From a virus: a stretch of 40,219 bases of DNA. The position numbers were made by a program, and so were the translations under genes. The notes below the pieces were generated by a model. The model saw only the letters and a program-made list of their open reading frames with translations. It was not told the DNA's origin and did no database searches. This document shows positions 7,939 through 15,974 of the stretch, one piece after another; the first letter of the stretch is position 1; every line of letters starts with the position of its first letter. The stretch is taken from positions 1 to 40,219 of the IMG/VR virus record IMGVR_UViG_3300045902_000068; one strand, 5' to 3'.

Positions 7939-9237
7939 CTACGGGATTAGACCAACTCCGTGCCACGAAACATTAAGATTATTGTCAATAATGTTCGTGT
8001 TTGGGTTAACCGGCGGATTGATACCGAGAAATGCACGATAAGAGTGCTGAATCGTTACGTTGCCGAGTGCAGGAAGAAGAACAAACTGCCTGAGTATCAA
8101 GTCAGTTGTATCGACAATTATTCTTGCACCGTTTGGACCTGATGCTAAAGCATGAGCGAGAGGCCCACCGCCACCGTTAACAGATATTTGGCCTTCAAAA
8201 CGAATAGTATCGTTATCGGCAGCCTGCATCTGTATGTGGTATCGGTATAGCATATCGAGAACGATTGGAACTGGATGCGGGTTATTAATAGTGATGATGC
8301 CTGGGCCTGGAGTAAACGCAGGCGGAACAATGGGTATCGCGTTAATGTCAGGGAATGGCAAGTTGCCCTGACCTTGAACGCTTACCAAGTTTGGAATAAC
8401 CGCGTCAATATCCAAACGCCGAACCTGACCGTTTCGACAAATTAGAACATAGTCGTTCGGATCAGAAGTATTAACGATTGGTTCGGTGCATGGCGTGAAC
8501 GCAGGGCCGGGTGGGCCGGGCGGGCCAGCGGGGCCGGGGTCGCCTTGCGGGCCTTGGGGGCCAGCGGGGCCGGGGTCGCCTTGGGGGCCTTGCGGGCCAG
8601 CGGGGCCTTGGGGACCGGGCGGCCCAGCGGGGCCGGGGTCGCCTTGGGGGCCTTGGGGGCCTTGCGGGCCAGCGGGGCCGGGGTCGCCTTGGGGGCCTTG
8701 GGGACCGGGCGGCCCAGCGGGTCCGGGCGGGCCGGGCGGCCCAGCGGGTCCGGGCGGGCCGGGCGGCCCAGCGGGTCCGGGCGGTCCGGGCGGGCCGTTA
8801 CCGCCAATCGGCCCCCTAATAATGTTTCCGTTTCCATCACAAAGAATTGCTGTAGAGAGTGGAAAGTTTGTTGCTGGATCAGGGTCGAAAGGTCGATTGC
8901 AGAGATGTGTCTGAATCCAATCAAGCAGCGAATCTTCATAGCTGCCAGCGAGCCATTGCTGGAACATTTGAGAAAGGTTGCACACCGCTCCGCAGTTCCA
9001 GTTACCATTAGGATTAAGCGTTTCAGCAAGGCAGAGGAGTTCTGCCTCGATTGCGTTAATCTGTGCGGCTGTAATTCTAGCTGAACATCCTTCTGGAAGA
9101 TAATAGATCGCGCACGACGAAGTGAAATTCGGCGATGGGCAATAGTAGTTTTGAACGTTGAGTGGATTGAGGCAGTTACCTAGCGGATCGCGAGTTTGAA
9201 CTGCCCCCGAGCTGGGCTCAGGAATAATGCCGGGCAT
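7939..9237 (-). CDS. Collagen-like tail fibre protein
   Basis: A 432-residue protein in three parts. Residues 1-140 are a mostly helical N-terminal region with a [11 protein letters not shown] stretch, likely virion attachment. Residues about 143-247 are a nearly unbroken Gly-X-Y collagen repeat rich in G-P-P, G-P-A and G-D-P. Residues 275-432 are a beta-rich C-terminal domain. Such repeats form trimeric triple helices in phage fibres. The C-terminal domain is clearly related to that of the next gene upstream (9250-10110). The repeat DNA (about 8500-8810) is far richer in GC than its surroundings and probably varies in length. AGGAG precedes the ATG. Confidence 0.88.
   Translation of the reverse strand: MPGIIPEPSSGAVQTRDPLGNCLNPLNVQNYYCPSPNFTSSCAIYYLPEGCSARITAAQINAIEAELLCLAETLNPNGNWNCGAVCNLSQMFQQWLAGSYEDSLLDWIQTHLCNRPFDPDPATNFPLSTAILCDGNGNIIRGPIGGNGPPGPPGPAGPPGPPGPAGPPGPPGPAGPPGPQGPQGDPGPAGPQGPQGPQGDPGPAGPPGPQGPAGPQGPQGDPGPAGPQGPQGDPGPAGPPGPPGPAFTPCTEPIVNTSDPNDYVLICRNGQVRRLDIDAVIPNLVSVQGQGNLPFPDINAIPIVPPAFTPGPGIITINNPHPVPIVLDMLYRYHIQMQAADNDTIRFEGQISVNGGGGPLAHALASGPNGARIIVDTTDLILRQFVLLPALGNVTIQHSYRAFLGINPPVNPNTNIIDNNLNVSWHGVGLIP
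8500..8810 (-). repeat. Gly-X-Y coding repeat
   Basis: Imperfect tandem units of 9, 18 and 27 bases encoding Gly-Pro-Pro, Gly-Pro-Ala, Gly-Pro-Gln and Gly-Asp-Pro triplets within the collagen-like fibre. Blocks of several units are identical, which points to expansion and contraction by recombination. The opposite strand reads as Gly/Pro/Ala repeats, giving long spurious frames there. Confidence 0.9.
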
Positions 9238-9249
9238 ATCTAGCTCCTA

Positions 9250-10110
9250 TTAAACAAGTTCCAGACCGACACCATACCAAGACGCTTGGAGAGCTGCAAA
9301 TTGCATTGCGGACAGAGGATCGACAGGTGCGCCTGCTTGAACAAAAACGCGATAGCTATGTGTAATAGTTCGAGAACCGAGCGCAGGGACATTAATAAAC
9401 TGTCGCAAGTTCATCTGAAAGAAATCATGTAGACTTTCGGGACGAAGCGGACCCGTAGTTGTTGCATTCATCACACCAGATGGAACGCCATCAATGAAAA
9501 TATTTGCTTCAAATCTGACGCCATCATTTCCGCCCGCCGTAAGCTGCATAATGTATTTCATTTCTAGATCAACAACAATCGGAATATTAAATGGATTGTT
9601 GATGACAATAGAACCAGGACCAGGCTGAAACGGAGCGATCAGCGGAAGCGGCTGCACGTCGGCCATGTTCAAACTACCTTGACCGCTAAGCCGCCGAAGA
9701 ACAGGTGTAAGGGCTGCCGGAGCGGTGCGAAATGCACCGCATCCGTTTGAATCGACTTCGTAAACAACTTGAAGAGCGTCATCTGGATTAGACGCCGCTG
9801 TAGGAACATAGTGTCCGCCGACGATCATTCGACGAGCAATTTCAACAACAGCCCGACGAGCGTTGTCAAGCCGGGAACAGTCATAGTCAAGACCAGAGCC
9901 AGAAACGCACGGGTCAGACGGATCATCTCCCGCAACAAGATTAAGGATTTCCGACATAATCGCATTTGCGGCTGCCGGGTCAAATCGAGGTTGACAACGT
10001 GAGGTAGAATGGAATAGTTCTCCATTCGGTCCGCAGTTAACGGTATCGACATTCACAGTGTTCAGTGCATCCGAAGCAGGAACACCGCTGTTTGGAAAAA
10101 TTCCGGACAT
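9250..10110 (-). CDS. Tail fibre or receptor-binding protein paralogous to the collagen-like fibre
   Basis: A 286-residue protein. Its second half aligns by eye with the end of the collagen-like protein: both have Q-G-x-L, then P-G-x-G-x-I-x-I-N-N-P, I-P-I-V, R-F-E, L-R-Q-F, V-P-A-L-G or L-P-A-L-G, H-S-Y-R-x-F and a final W-x-G-V-G-L. The first half is a cysteine-containing head with no collagen repeat. The shared domain is probably the trimerising or binding tip, so the two fibres arose by duplication and differ in their shafts. It lies directly after the gp48-like baseplate gene, where fibres are expected. Confidence 0.72.
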   Translation of the reverse strand: MSGIFPNSGVPASDALNTVNVDTVNCGPNGELFHSTSRCQPRFDPAAANAIMSEILNLVAGDDPSDPCVSGSGLDYDCSRLDNARRAVVEIARRMIVGGHYVPTAASNPDDALQVVYEVDSNGCGAFRTAPAALTPVLRRLSGQGSLNMADVQPLPLIAPFQPGPGSIVINNPFNIPIVVDLEMKYIMQLTAGGNDGVRFEANIFIDGVPSGVMNATTTGPLRPESLHDFFQMNLRQFINVPALGSRTITHSYRVFVQAGAPVDPLSAMQFAALQASWYGVGLELV

Positions 10111-10119
10111 TTCGCTCTC

Positions 10120-11043
10120 CTAGGTTCCGCAGCGATAGAGAATGTTAGGGCACTGTTTCTTCAGCAACGAACGGGCAATACATTCGGCTGCAAGGACAGC
10201 CGGATACACAACGATAACAGGATCACCTTGCTCGCATTGATAGTTCTGAGCCATAGCAACATCAGGGCTTCGCTCTTGGCAAGCGTCCAAGGGAGGACAG
10301 CCGGGGAGCCATTCGCTTGTTTGACATATCTCAAACTCGACTTCATCACAAAAGCATGGGTATTCGTCAGCATCACAGTTACCTTGCAGATAGTCGAGCA
10401 CTTCTTGCGGGTATGGAATTCTTGGTCTTACGGAAGCCCGAAGTGGCTCCAATACCCAATTAATTCCGTCAAGAGTCTTTATGACTCCTCGTCTAGCCCT
10501 AGCTAGTGACATGAGGATTGCATGTTTAAGCGCACAATTGAACTCGTCGCTAAACGTTGGCTCGCAATAGATCGGTCCGCAATCACCTGGACGTTCAAAA
10601 GGCGATAATCCAAAAGAGGCCAAAGTCCTACAATGTGTCCTGTAGCAATCTTCCCAACCAAATCGTTCTAGCCAATCGTCTATAGTTGTAACGGCAGTTG
10701 CTGGATTAGCTTCGCGAATTGCAGGCCAAAGGATCGTCCTTGTCATTTCATTTAGGACTAGGCCACCGTAGACGCCATACCAAACCATCGAAAGGCATTC
10801 TGGCTCGAAGGGGCCTTCGCAATTAGGTGCGGTTTGTTGAATTATTTGACGAGCTTCCAGTTTTGCAAAATCCCACATCGGACCTGAAGGAAGCAGATCA
10901 ATAAAAGAACATATTGTGTCACAAAGCGGAACGCAAAGGGGGTCGGGACAGCAGAAGTCGCCAGCTATACGACCGACAGGCGCCGCTCCCTCTGAGGTTA
11001 ACCTTAATCCGCTTATTCCATAGTATAGCGCCGCCGTTGACAT
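10120..11043 (-). CDS. Mu gp48-like baseplate wedge protein (YmfQ/DUF2313)
   Basis: A 307-residue protein with the family hallmark near residue 48, D-L-L-P-S-G-P-M-W-D (usual form LLPxGxAW), where the tail-fibre-side wedge protein begins. Position after the J-like gene is the Mu order (J then gp48 then fibre). It is longer than the family norm of about 200 and unusually rich in cysteine, with clusters at C-C-P-D-P-L-C, G-N-C-D-A-D-E-Y-P-C-F-C and G-C-P-P-L-D-A-C. The ATG overlaps the J stop by one base (TAATG). Confidence 0.75.
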   Translation of the reverse strand: MSTAALYYGISGLRLTSEGAAPVGRIAGDFCCPDPLCVPLCDTICSFIDLLPSGPMWDFAKLEARQIIQQTAPNCEGPFEPECLSMVWYGVYGGLVLNEMTRTILWPAIREANPATAVTTIDDWLERFGWEDCYRTHCRTLASFGLSPFERPGDCGPIYCEPTFSDEFNCALKHAILMSLARARRGVIKTLDGINWVLEPLRASVRPRIPYPQEVLDYLQGNCDADEYPCFCDEVEFEICQTSEWLPGCPPLDACQERSPDVAMAQNYQCEQGDPVIVVYPAVLAAECIARSLLKKQCPNILYRCGT

Positions 11044-12254
11044 TAGCAGAACCCTACATCCTCCGGGCGAACGATTGTCAATTCGTTAAGGCATGGAAGA
11101 TAGTCGCAGTCTGGCTCGATTCCACATCCATCAACGTAAGCGTTCTCTCGGTCAGAGTCGTTGACTAGCTCAAAACGAACTGCAAAGTTAGTCTGTGCGC
11201 CAAGAGCCTGAACAAGAAGCGCGTCTAGTGTTCGAGTCCACAGCGGCTGCGACGGCTCGATAGTCGTAAAGAATTCGCGAATCAAGGAATCAACGGCTTT
11301 GAGCTGAGATGTTGATACGCAGTCCGAAATGTCGAGAAAAACGTTGATCGGTATTGGACGAACCGGAACGATAGCGCCGCAAATACCGACCTCAACTTGA
11401 CCGAGCCCGTATCCCTGCGGCGAGCCGAACATCCAGAGATTAATCTCGTCGATCACCGACTGCGGAGCAATCCCGCATGGAAAAGTGTTATCAAACATTA
11501 CATAAAATTCAAGTTTTCCACCGCAGTCTCGACAACCGCACTCACCAGCCGGTTCGCAGTCAGAACACTTGCAGCAAGAACCCGCGCGTTGAAGAGCCCG
11601 CGTTGCACAAGGCCATTCCAACAGCTTATCCCTTATCCACGCATTTGTAGCACGCGGTTGATAGCGAAGTCGTCTCAAATAACGTGCGCGAAAAGCCTCA
11701 CAAGACTCGGCGGGAGCACCATTGCAAAACGAAGCACCACAAACTTCGACAGGTTTATTGACACCCGGAAGATTTTGATTTAACGTTCCAGTTTGCAATG
11801 CCTGATTACCAATTTCACCAGCGGTCAAAGATCGAACCCTAATTACAGCGGTTCCATCTGGGCCTATTTGATTCGGTTGCTGAGAAGGCGCTGCGGTAAC
11901 GTAGGTTAGCGAACCGACAATGAATTCAAGCGGGGCTGGCAAAGCGGCTCCCGGAGTTCCTGTAACTTTGATGAAACCTTGCGCGAACGAAGCAGGTAGC
12001 GGATAAACTCCATCCGCCGCCGCAAGAGCGATGAGATTCTCGCAGCACGCGGTTCTGGGGTCACGTTCCTTCCATGCTTGTTCGGAAATCGCATAAAACT
12101 CCTCAGCAATAGCGTAGTTTACAGAAGCTGCATACCATTCGTTACTTTCTGGAATAATTGTAGCACCGCCGAGGACGGTGTTTGAAAATAGTTCCAAGTA
12201 ACGGTTAAAAAGCGTCTGCGGGTCTGGCCGTTCAATCTTGCAACAGGTCGTCAT
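11043..12254 (-). CDS. Baseplate J-like protein
   Basis: A protein of 403 residues from the start at 12254, which makes an ATGA overlap with gp46; an in-frame ATG at 12266 is possible. The Baseplate_J pattern is visible: an N-terminal helix, G-x-I-x-V-T-G-T-x-G, G-T-A-V-I-R-V-x-S-L-T-A-G-E-I-G-N, then S-C-E-A-F-R-A-R-Y-L-R-R-L ('E S d e a y R a R'). It joins the hub to the wedge. Oddly, seven cysteines fall within 18 residues around 226-244 in the middle of the protein, resembling a small metal-binding knuckle, and a further pair occurs near the C terminus. Confidence 0.9.
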   Translation of the reverse strand: MTTCCKIERPDPQTLFNRYLELFSNTVLGGATIIPESNEWYAASVNYAIAEEFYAISEQAWKERDPRTACCENLIALAAADGVYPLPASFAQGFIKVTGTPGAALPAPLEFIVGSLTYVTAAPSQQPNQIGPDGTAVIRVRSLTAGEIGNQALQTGTLNQNLPGVNKPVEVCGASFCNGAPAESCEAFRARYLRRLRYQPRATNAWIRDKLLEWPCATRALQRAGSCCKCSDCEPAGECGCRDCGGKLEFYVMFDNTFPCGIAPQSVIDEINLWMFGSPQGYGLGQVEVGICGAIVPVRPIPINVFLDISDCVSTSQLKAVDSLIREFFTTIEPSQPLWTRTLDALLVQALGAQTNFAVRFELVNDSDRENAYVDGCGIEPDCDYLPCLNELTIVRPEDVGFC

Positions 12255-12844
12255 TGCCAAACCCATCCGTTCGAGAGACGAGCGCCAGCTATACCGACGC
12301 GTGCGGTTACATTTTGCCTTCCGACAACAGTAATGTCAAGCTGCATCCGACTTCCGCCAATATAAGAACCTTTGACATCAACAGAAACAGCAACGCCTCG
12401 CTCGATCAAACGCTCAACGGTGGCCTGAGCATAAGCAACAATTAAATTGATGTTTTCCTGAATTCGTCCAGTTGCTGGAATTGTTCTAAGCAGCGTTCCG
12501 ATTGCTGTGGGACCACTGGTGATATAGCTCTCTGACCAATGCCCGCCTTGCGAACCCGGACGATAACCGCAAGGTGTATCGGGGTTTCGACCGTCTGTCA
12601 TCAGCATATTAATTATAATACCGCGAAGCCAATTTGTTGTTGAAATATTACTTTCATTTTCATTTGGAGACGGACAACCTTCAGGTATTGTAATATTACA
12701 ACCCAAGTCGTCGCATGTATTGCGAATTGAAAGACCAGGCTTGCCGCATTCATATCCACAAACTTCGTTCGATCCGCAAGCATCTGGCTGAGTTGCCCAG
12801 AATAAGCGGCGTCGATCTGGAACAGGCGATACGCACTTTATCAT
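12251..12844 (-). CDS. Mu gp46-like baseplate protein
   Basis: A 197-residue protein in the Mu order between gp45-like and J-like genes. The middle carries G-R-N-P-D followed by G-G-H-W, equivalent to the family's D-x-R-G-G-W-W segment, then an S-x-L-W/T-I-like helix and a helix I-V-A-Y-A-Q-A-T-V-E-R-L-I-E-R-G typical of gp46. The N-terminal 60 residues hold eight cysteines that are not usual in the family. It overlaps both neighbours by ATGA. Confidence 0.8.
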   Translation of the reverse strand: MIKCVSPVPDRRRLFWATQPDACGSNEVCGYECGKPGLSIRNTCDDLGCNITIPEGCPSPNENESNISTTNWLRGIIINMLMTDGRNPDTPCGYRPGSQGGHWSESYITSGPTAIGTLLRTIPATGRIQENINLIVAYAQATVERLIERGVAVSVDVKGSYIGGSRMQLDITVVGRQNVTARVGIAGARLSNGWVWQ

Positions 12845-13437
12845 TGCGGGCCTCCGGTGTTACCAGTGCCGACTTGAACACCGCTATGGGTATGATTGTC
12901 ACCAACGTTTGTTCCGTTGTGAGTAAGCGTTGTAGACTGAATATCAACAGACGGCGCTTGAATTGTCATAGGGCCGGAAGATTGAAAGACAATGTTTCCA
13001 GATAGCTGTATAGAAATATTGCCACCAGAAACGCTTATGAGAATCTCACTGTTTGGGCCGATTGCAAAGTTACCATCAGTAAGATGAGTAACCTGCTGAT
13101 TGAATTCTAAGCGACGAGAAGGATCGGTCGGGTGCTGAACACCGCCGGTTCCCTCGGCCCACGGATGCTGAAGATTGCGAGGAATCGAAGCCAGCACCAT
13201 TTTGTCGTTAACATCGCTGTTAAGAGACAACATAATCATTTCAGCATTGGCATCAGCCGGAAGATTAAAGCCGTAGCCAATGTTAAAGAGCGGAACTTCT
13301 TGGTCAAGTGTTCCGGTGCCGCGAACAGTCATGCTCGCACCAGCACCTGGAATATATTCAAGCGATCCCCAAATCCCGCGTTCAACAAGGTCTTGAATAT
13401 CTCGACTTCTTGAACGGGGTCGCGTGAAGCTAGTCAT
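12841..13437 (-). CDS. Mu gp45/V-like baseplate spike
   Basis: A 198-residue protein that should form the trimeric membrane-piercing spike. The middle region is an OB-like stretch (R-G-T-G-T-L-D ... Y-G-F-N-L-P), and the end is a beta-helix-like run of short S-x-x-I-x-I repeats. Near the C terminus N-H-T-H-S-G gives the H-x-H pair that binds an iron ion at the tip in Mu and P2 spikes. Followed by a glycine-rich tail. It overlaps gpP and gp46 genes by ATGA. Confidence 0.88.
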   Translation of the reverse strand: MTSFTRPRSRSRDIQDLVERGIWGSLEYIPGAGASMTVRGTGTLDQEVPLFNIGYGFNLPADANAEMIMLSLNSDVNDKMVLASIPRNLQHPWAEGTGGVQHPTDPSRRLEFNQQVTHLTDGNFAIGPNSEILISVSGGNISIQLSGNIVFQSSGPMTIQAPSVDIQSTTLTHNGTNVGDNHTHSGVQVGTGNTGGPQ

Positions 13438-14777
13438 TGAGCACCCGTAAACCCTGGGTCTAATACTAGTGGCGGGTTGCTGTTTTGTCCATCTATTTCT
13501 GACAAGAAACGGTTGCCTCGACCTGGACCAACGGAGTTAACAGGTTCGCCTAGCGAGGCTAAAGGTTCTAGATCAGGACCATACCAATACCAGTCTTGCG
13601 TTCCTTGCGGAGGTCTATCCCGCTCGCTATTTTCAGGAACATCAGAGAGAAAGTCAGAACCAGAGTTTGAAAAAGCTGATTCAATCCTCGCCGGTTGGTT
13701 AGCCAGAGTTAGTGTCGTAAACACATTATCTGGCGAGCAAACGTATTCAAGAGAGATCACTTCAAACTCTCCATATATTCCCGCTGGTGGAATTTCAACG
13801 TAGTGCTTAACACCAATGTCCCAAAAAGAGCCACTAGGCTGTTGAAGATAAAACACCTGAAGCTGGATTTGTTTTTCTTCGCCAGCACGCATATTAGCTT
13901 CGTATTCAGCTCTCTTTTGCAAAAGCTGGTCTGTTCCATCGCCATAAAGATGAACAGTTGTAGGTATAAATGCCGCAACCGCTTTATTAGCAACACTTTG
14001 GAGCGTCGGGAGAACAGCAGGAATACCCCACTGTCCTCTCTCGATGCGCTGCCCCTTAACAGTAATCAAACTAGCTGAAGCGTCTAGTGCTTGTTCAGCT
14101 TGAAATTGAGTAATGTTAACTCCCAAAACAAGAGGATCGCCGGTAGTGGCCACCGAGCGGGAATCGGTCACGCGAAGCCGTCCGTCTCTCGTTTCGTAAG
14201 TGTAAAGGCTTGACATTTCACTAATACGTTGAAGCTCGTCGCTGACTGCTGCACCATCACGAAGGCGAACTTTATCGAGACCAATTGTTTCTGCCTGCCA
14301 ATCAAGTTCAACACGCCAAGGTGCGATAAGACGCTCAAAAACTTCACGGTTAGTGACGCGCAAAAACGTTCCAGTTTCGTCTTGGTGAGAGCTATCAATT
14401 AAATACTTTGTTTTCCCTCGACAAGTAAACGACACCCGATAGCTATTAGGGCCTGCATTAATTCCGACCGCTCCTTCGGCTATCGAAAGAGCATTGCTAT
14501 TGAACTGACCGTCTGGATCGCGACCTTGCAAAGTTACCCTGTCTGTTTCATCTGTTCGACGATCAAGATAGCCTGTGAACGCTAAATGGCCGCCGATATA
14601 GATTAAAACTTCACGACCAGTCTGCGCGTCATAAAGAACGGGTTCAGTTGGTATCCAGCCCATGAATATTTCAATAGTTGCCGAACCCGTCAGTTCGGCT
14701 TTATCTCGTCGTAGCCGAAGCGAAGTCCAACCGATTAGTTGCTTACGCTCAATGAATATGACAACAGGCGGGATCAA
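13434..14777 (-). CDS. Mu gpP/gp44-like baseplate hub (tail) protein
   Basis: A 447-residue hub protein. The start is I-G-W-T-S-L-R-L-R-R-D, then S-A-T-I-E-I and G-Y-L-D-R-R, then R-D-x-D-G-Q, matching Mu gp44 where 'gR...DLvD' occurs. Position between N and the spike is the Mu order. The start codon is TTG at 14777: GGAGGA lies 7 bases upstream and the codon follows the N stop without a gap. The C-terminal 70 residues (after about 375) are a Pro/Gly/Ser/Glu-rich tail not seen in Mu. Confidence 0.85.
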   Translation of the reverse strand: MIPPVVIFIERKQLIGWTSLRLRRDKAELTGSATIEIFMGWIPTEPVLYDAQTGREVLIYIGGHLAFTGYLDRRTDETDRVTLQGRDPDGQFNSNALSIAEGAVGINAGPNSYRVSFTCRGKTKYLIDSSHQDETGTFLRVTNREVFERLIAPWRVELDWQAETIGLDKVRLRDGAAVSDELQRISEMSSLYTYETRDGRLRVTDSRSVATTGDPLVLGVNITQFQAEQALDASASLITVKGQRIERGQWGIPAVLPTLQSVANKAVAAFIPTTVHLYGDGTDQLLQKRAEYEANMRAGEEKQIQLQVFYLQQPSGSFWDIGVKHYVEIPPAGIYGEFEVISLEYVCSPDNVFTTLTLANQPARIESAFSNSGSDFLSDVPENSERDRPPQGTQDWYWYGPDLEPLASLGEPVNSVGPGRGNRFLSEIDGQNSNPPLVLDPGFTGAQ

Positions 14778-15974
14778 TTAGATTCCTCCAATCGCAGCGG
14801 CTACTTGAGGACCAATTCGACCATTATTTGCGATCAGGTTGAAGACTTCGAGCTGTCGATGCTTCTTTCCGTCAGCGTAGATTGAATACGCTGCGACGAG
14901 CGGATGGACTGGCCCGTTGAAATTATATTGGATAAGAGTAGGCGCATTGTATGCTTTGCGATGAAGCTGCGTGGCAACATCATTCCGGAACTTCGTAAGT
15001 TCAAGGAAGAGGCAGTTGTTGCAATTTTCTCGGGCAATGGAAATCTCCTGGCTTAGCAGAGTATCAATCACATCAAGATACTCAAAGATAGTATCTAGAC
15101 GAACGTCTTGCGCTTCAAACGCGCCTTGCGCCATATAGGCAGCAGCTATGATACGAACATTTGAATATACTACATCCTCCATGCTTTTAGCGGGGTTTAG
15201 AAAAGTCGAAGTCTTTGCAGCCCCGTTAGCTAAAGCACGGAATACTTCAAATTGACGCTGCCCGCTAATGTTTAGCGCCACGGCGTTCATACCAAGCGCG
15301 ATCCCTTTATCCATTATCTGCGTATCAGAAGCCATTATGTCGTCGTTAGCCAACATTTCCAAATCATACAAAATGCGATTTCTCGCAGTTTGATCTGCAA
15401 CGGTGGCCGTTACTTCGGCATATGCCGAAGCGATAGCGACTATTTGATCTTGGGCCGCGTTAATTACAGCTTCTTTTCGAAATGGTTGTGCATTTGTGGG
15501 AGCATATGTTGCACTAAAGTTTGTTCGGCTGGTCGCAATTATTGGCGAAATAGCCAAACCCAGAAGTTGACTGACGAGGCTTAGACCGTTCGGCCAGTTA
15601 TTCGCCTCGACAAACTCCATATCAACGTATGTAACACCGCCTTCATCTTCAATGCGGTCGGAAACTTTAAGACTTACACAAGCAGCCGAAGCAATAACGC
15701 CGCGTGTAGGATGAACTAAAACACCCGGTCCTGGAAACTCGACAGCCGCGATAAGCGCCGCCGCTTCAAGGACATGATTATTGCTATCAAATCTTGCACG
15801 AATAGTATAGCGCCTAAGTTTTCGACCAAGGTCTGCATACGCCGTATTTTCACCAAAAGGAAATTCGCCCTCGGCCCCACGGCGTCCGTGTTGAGATTCA
15901 ACGCTGATTGCCTTAAAGGGCACCAGCTTGTAACTTGCCGGGAGATAAGGTTCACGATAACAGGCTTCAGCCAT
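14778..15974 (-). CDS. Mu gpN-like DNA circularisation/tail protein
   Basis: A 398-residue protein from the start at 15974, where AGAGGA lies just upstream and the ATG overlaps the tape-measure stop by 8 bases. The N terminus matches the DNA_circ_N family: F-K-A-I-S-V-E-S-Q-H-G-R-R, then E-F-P-F-G-E-N-T-A-Y-A-D-L-G-R-K-L-R-R-Y, then the I-x-A-x-F and G-P-G-x-L-V-H-P pattern. In Mu the protein caps or links tail tube and baseplate. The C-terminal half is helical with a C-N-N-C motif. Confidence 0.9.
   Translation of the reverse strand: MAEACYREPYLPASYKLVPFKAISVESQHGRRGAEGEFPFGENTAYADLGRKLRRYTIRARFDSNNHVLEAAALIAAVEFPGPGVLVHPTRGVIASAACVSLKVSDRIEDEGGVTYVDMEFVEANNWPNGLSLVSQLLGLAISPIIATSRTNFSATYAPTNAQPFRKEAVINAAQDQIVAIASAYAEVTATVADQTARNRILYDLEMLANDDIMASDTQIMDKGIALGMNAVALNISGQRQFEVFRALANGAAKTSTFLNPAKSMEDVVYSNVRIIAAAYMAQGAFEAQDVRLDTIFEYLDVIDTLLSQEISIARENCNNCLFLELTKFRNDVATQLHRKAYNAPTLIQYNFNGPVHPLVAAYSIYADGKKHRQLEVFNLIANNGRIGPQVAAAIGGI

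Noticed and set aside
8511-8790. Octamer near-matches GGCCAGCG in the collagen repeat
   Set aside because: They differ from the octamer by one base and come from repeated Gly-Pro-Ala codons, so they were not counted.
8442-9084. Several long Gly/Pro/Ala/Arg-rich frames across the collagen repeat
   Set aside because: GGN-CCN repeats are open in most frames on both strands; only the minus-strand frame with flanking normal domains and an AGGAG site is real.
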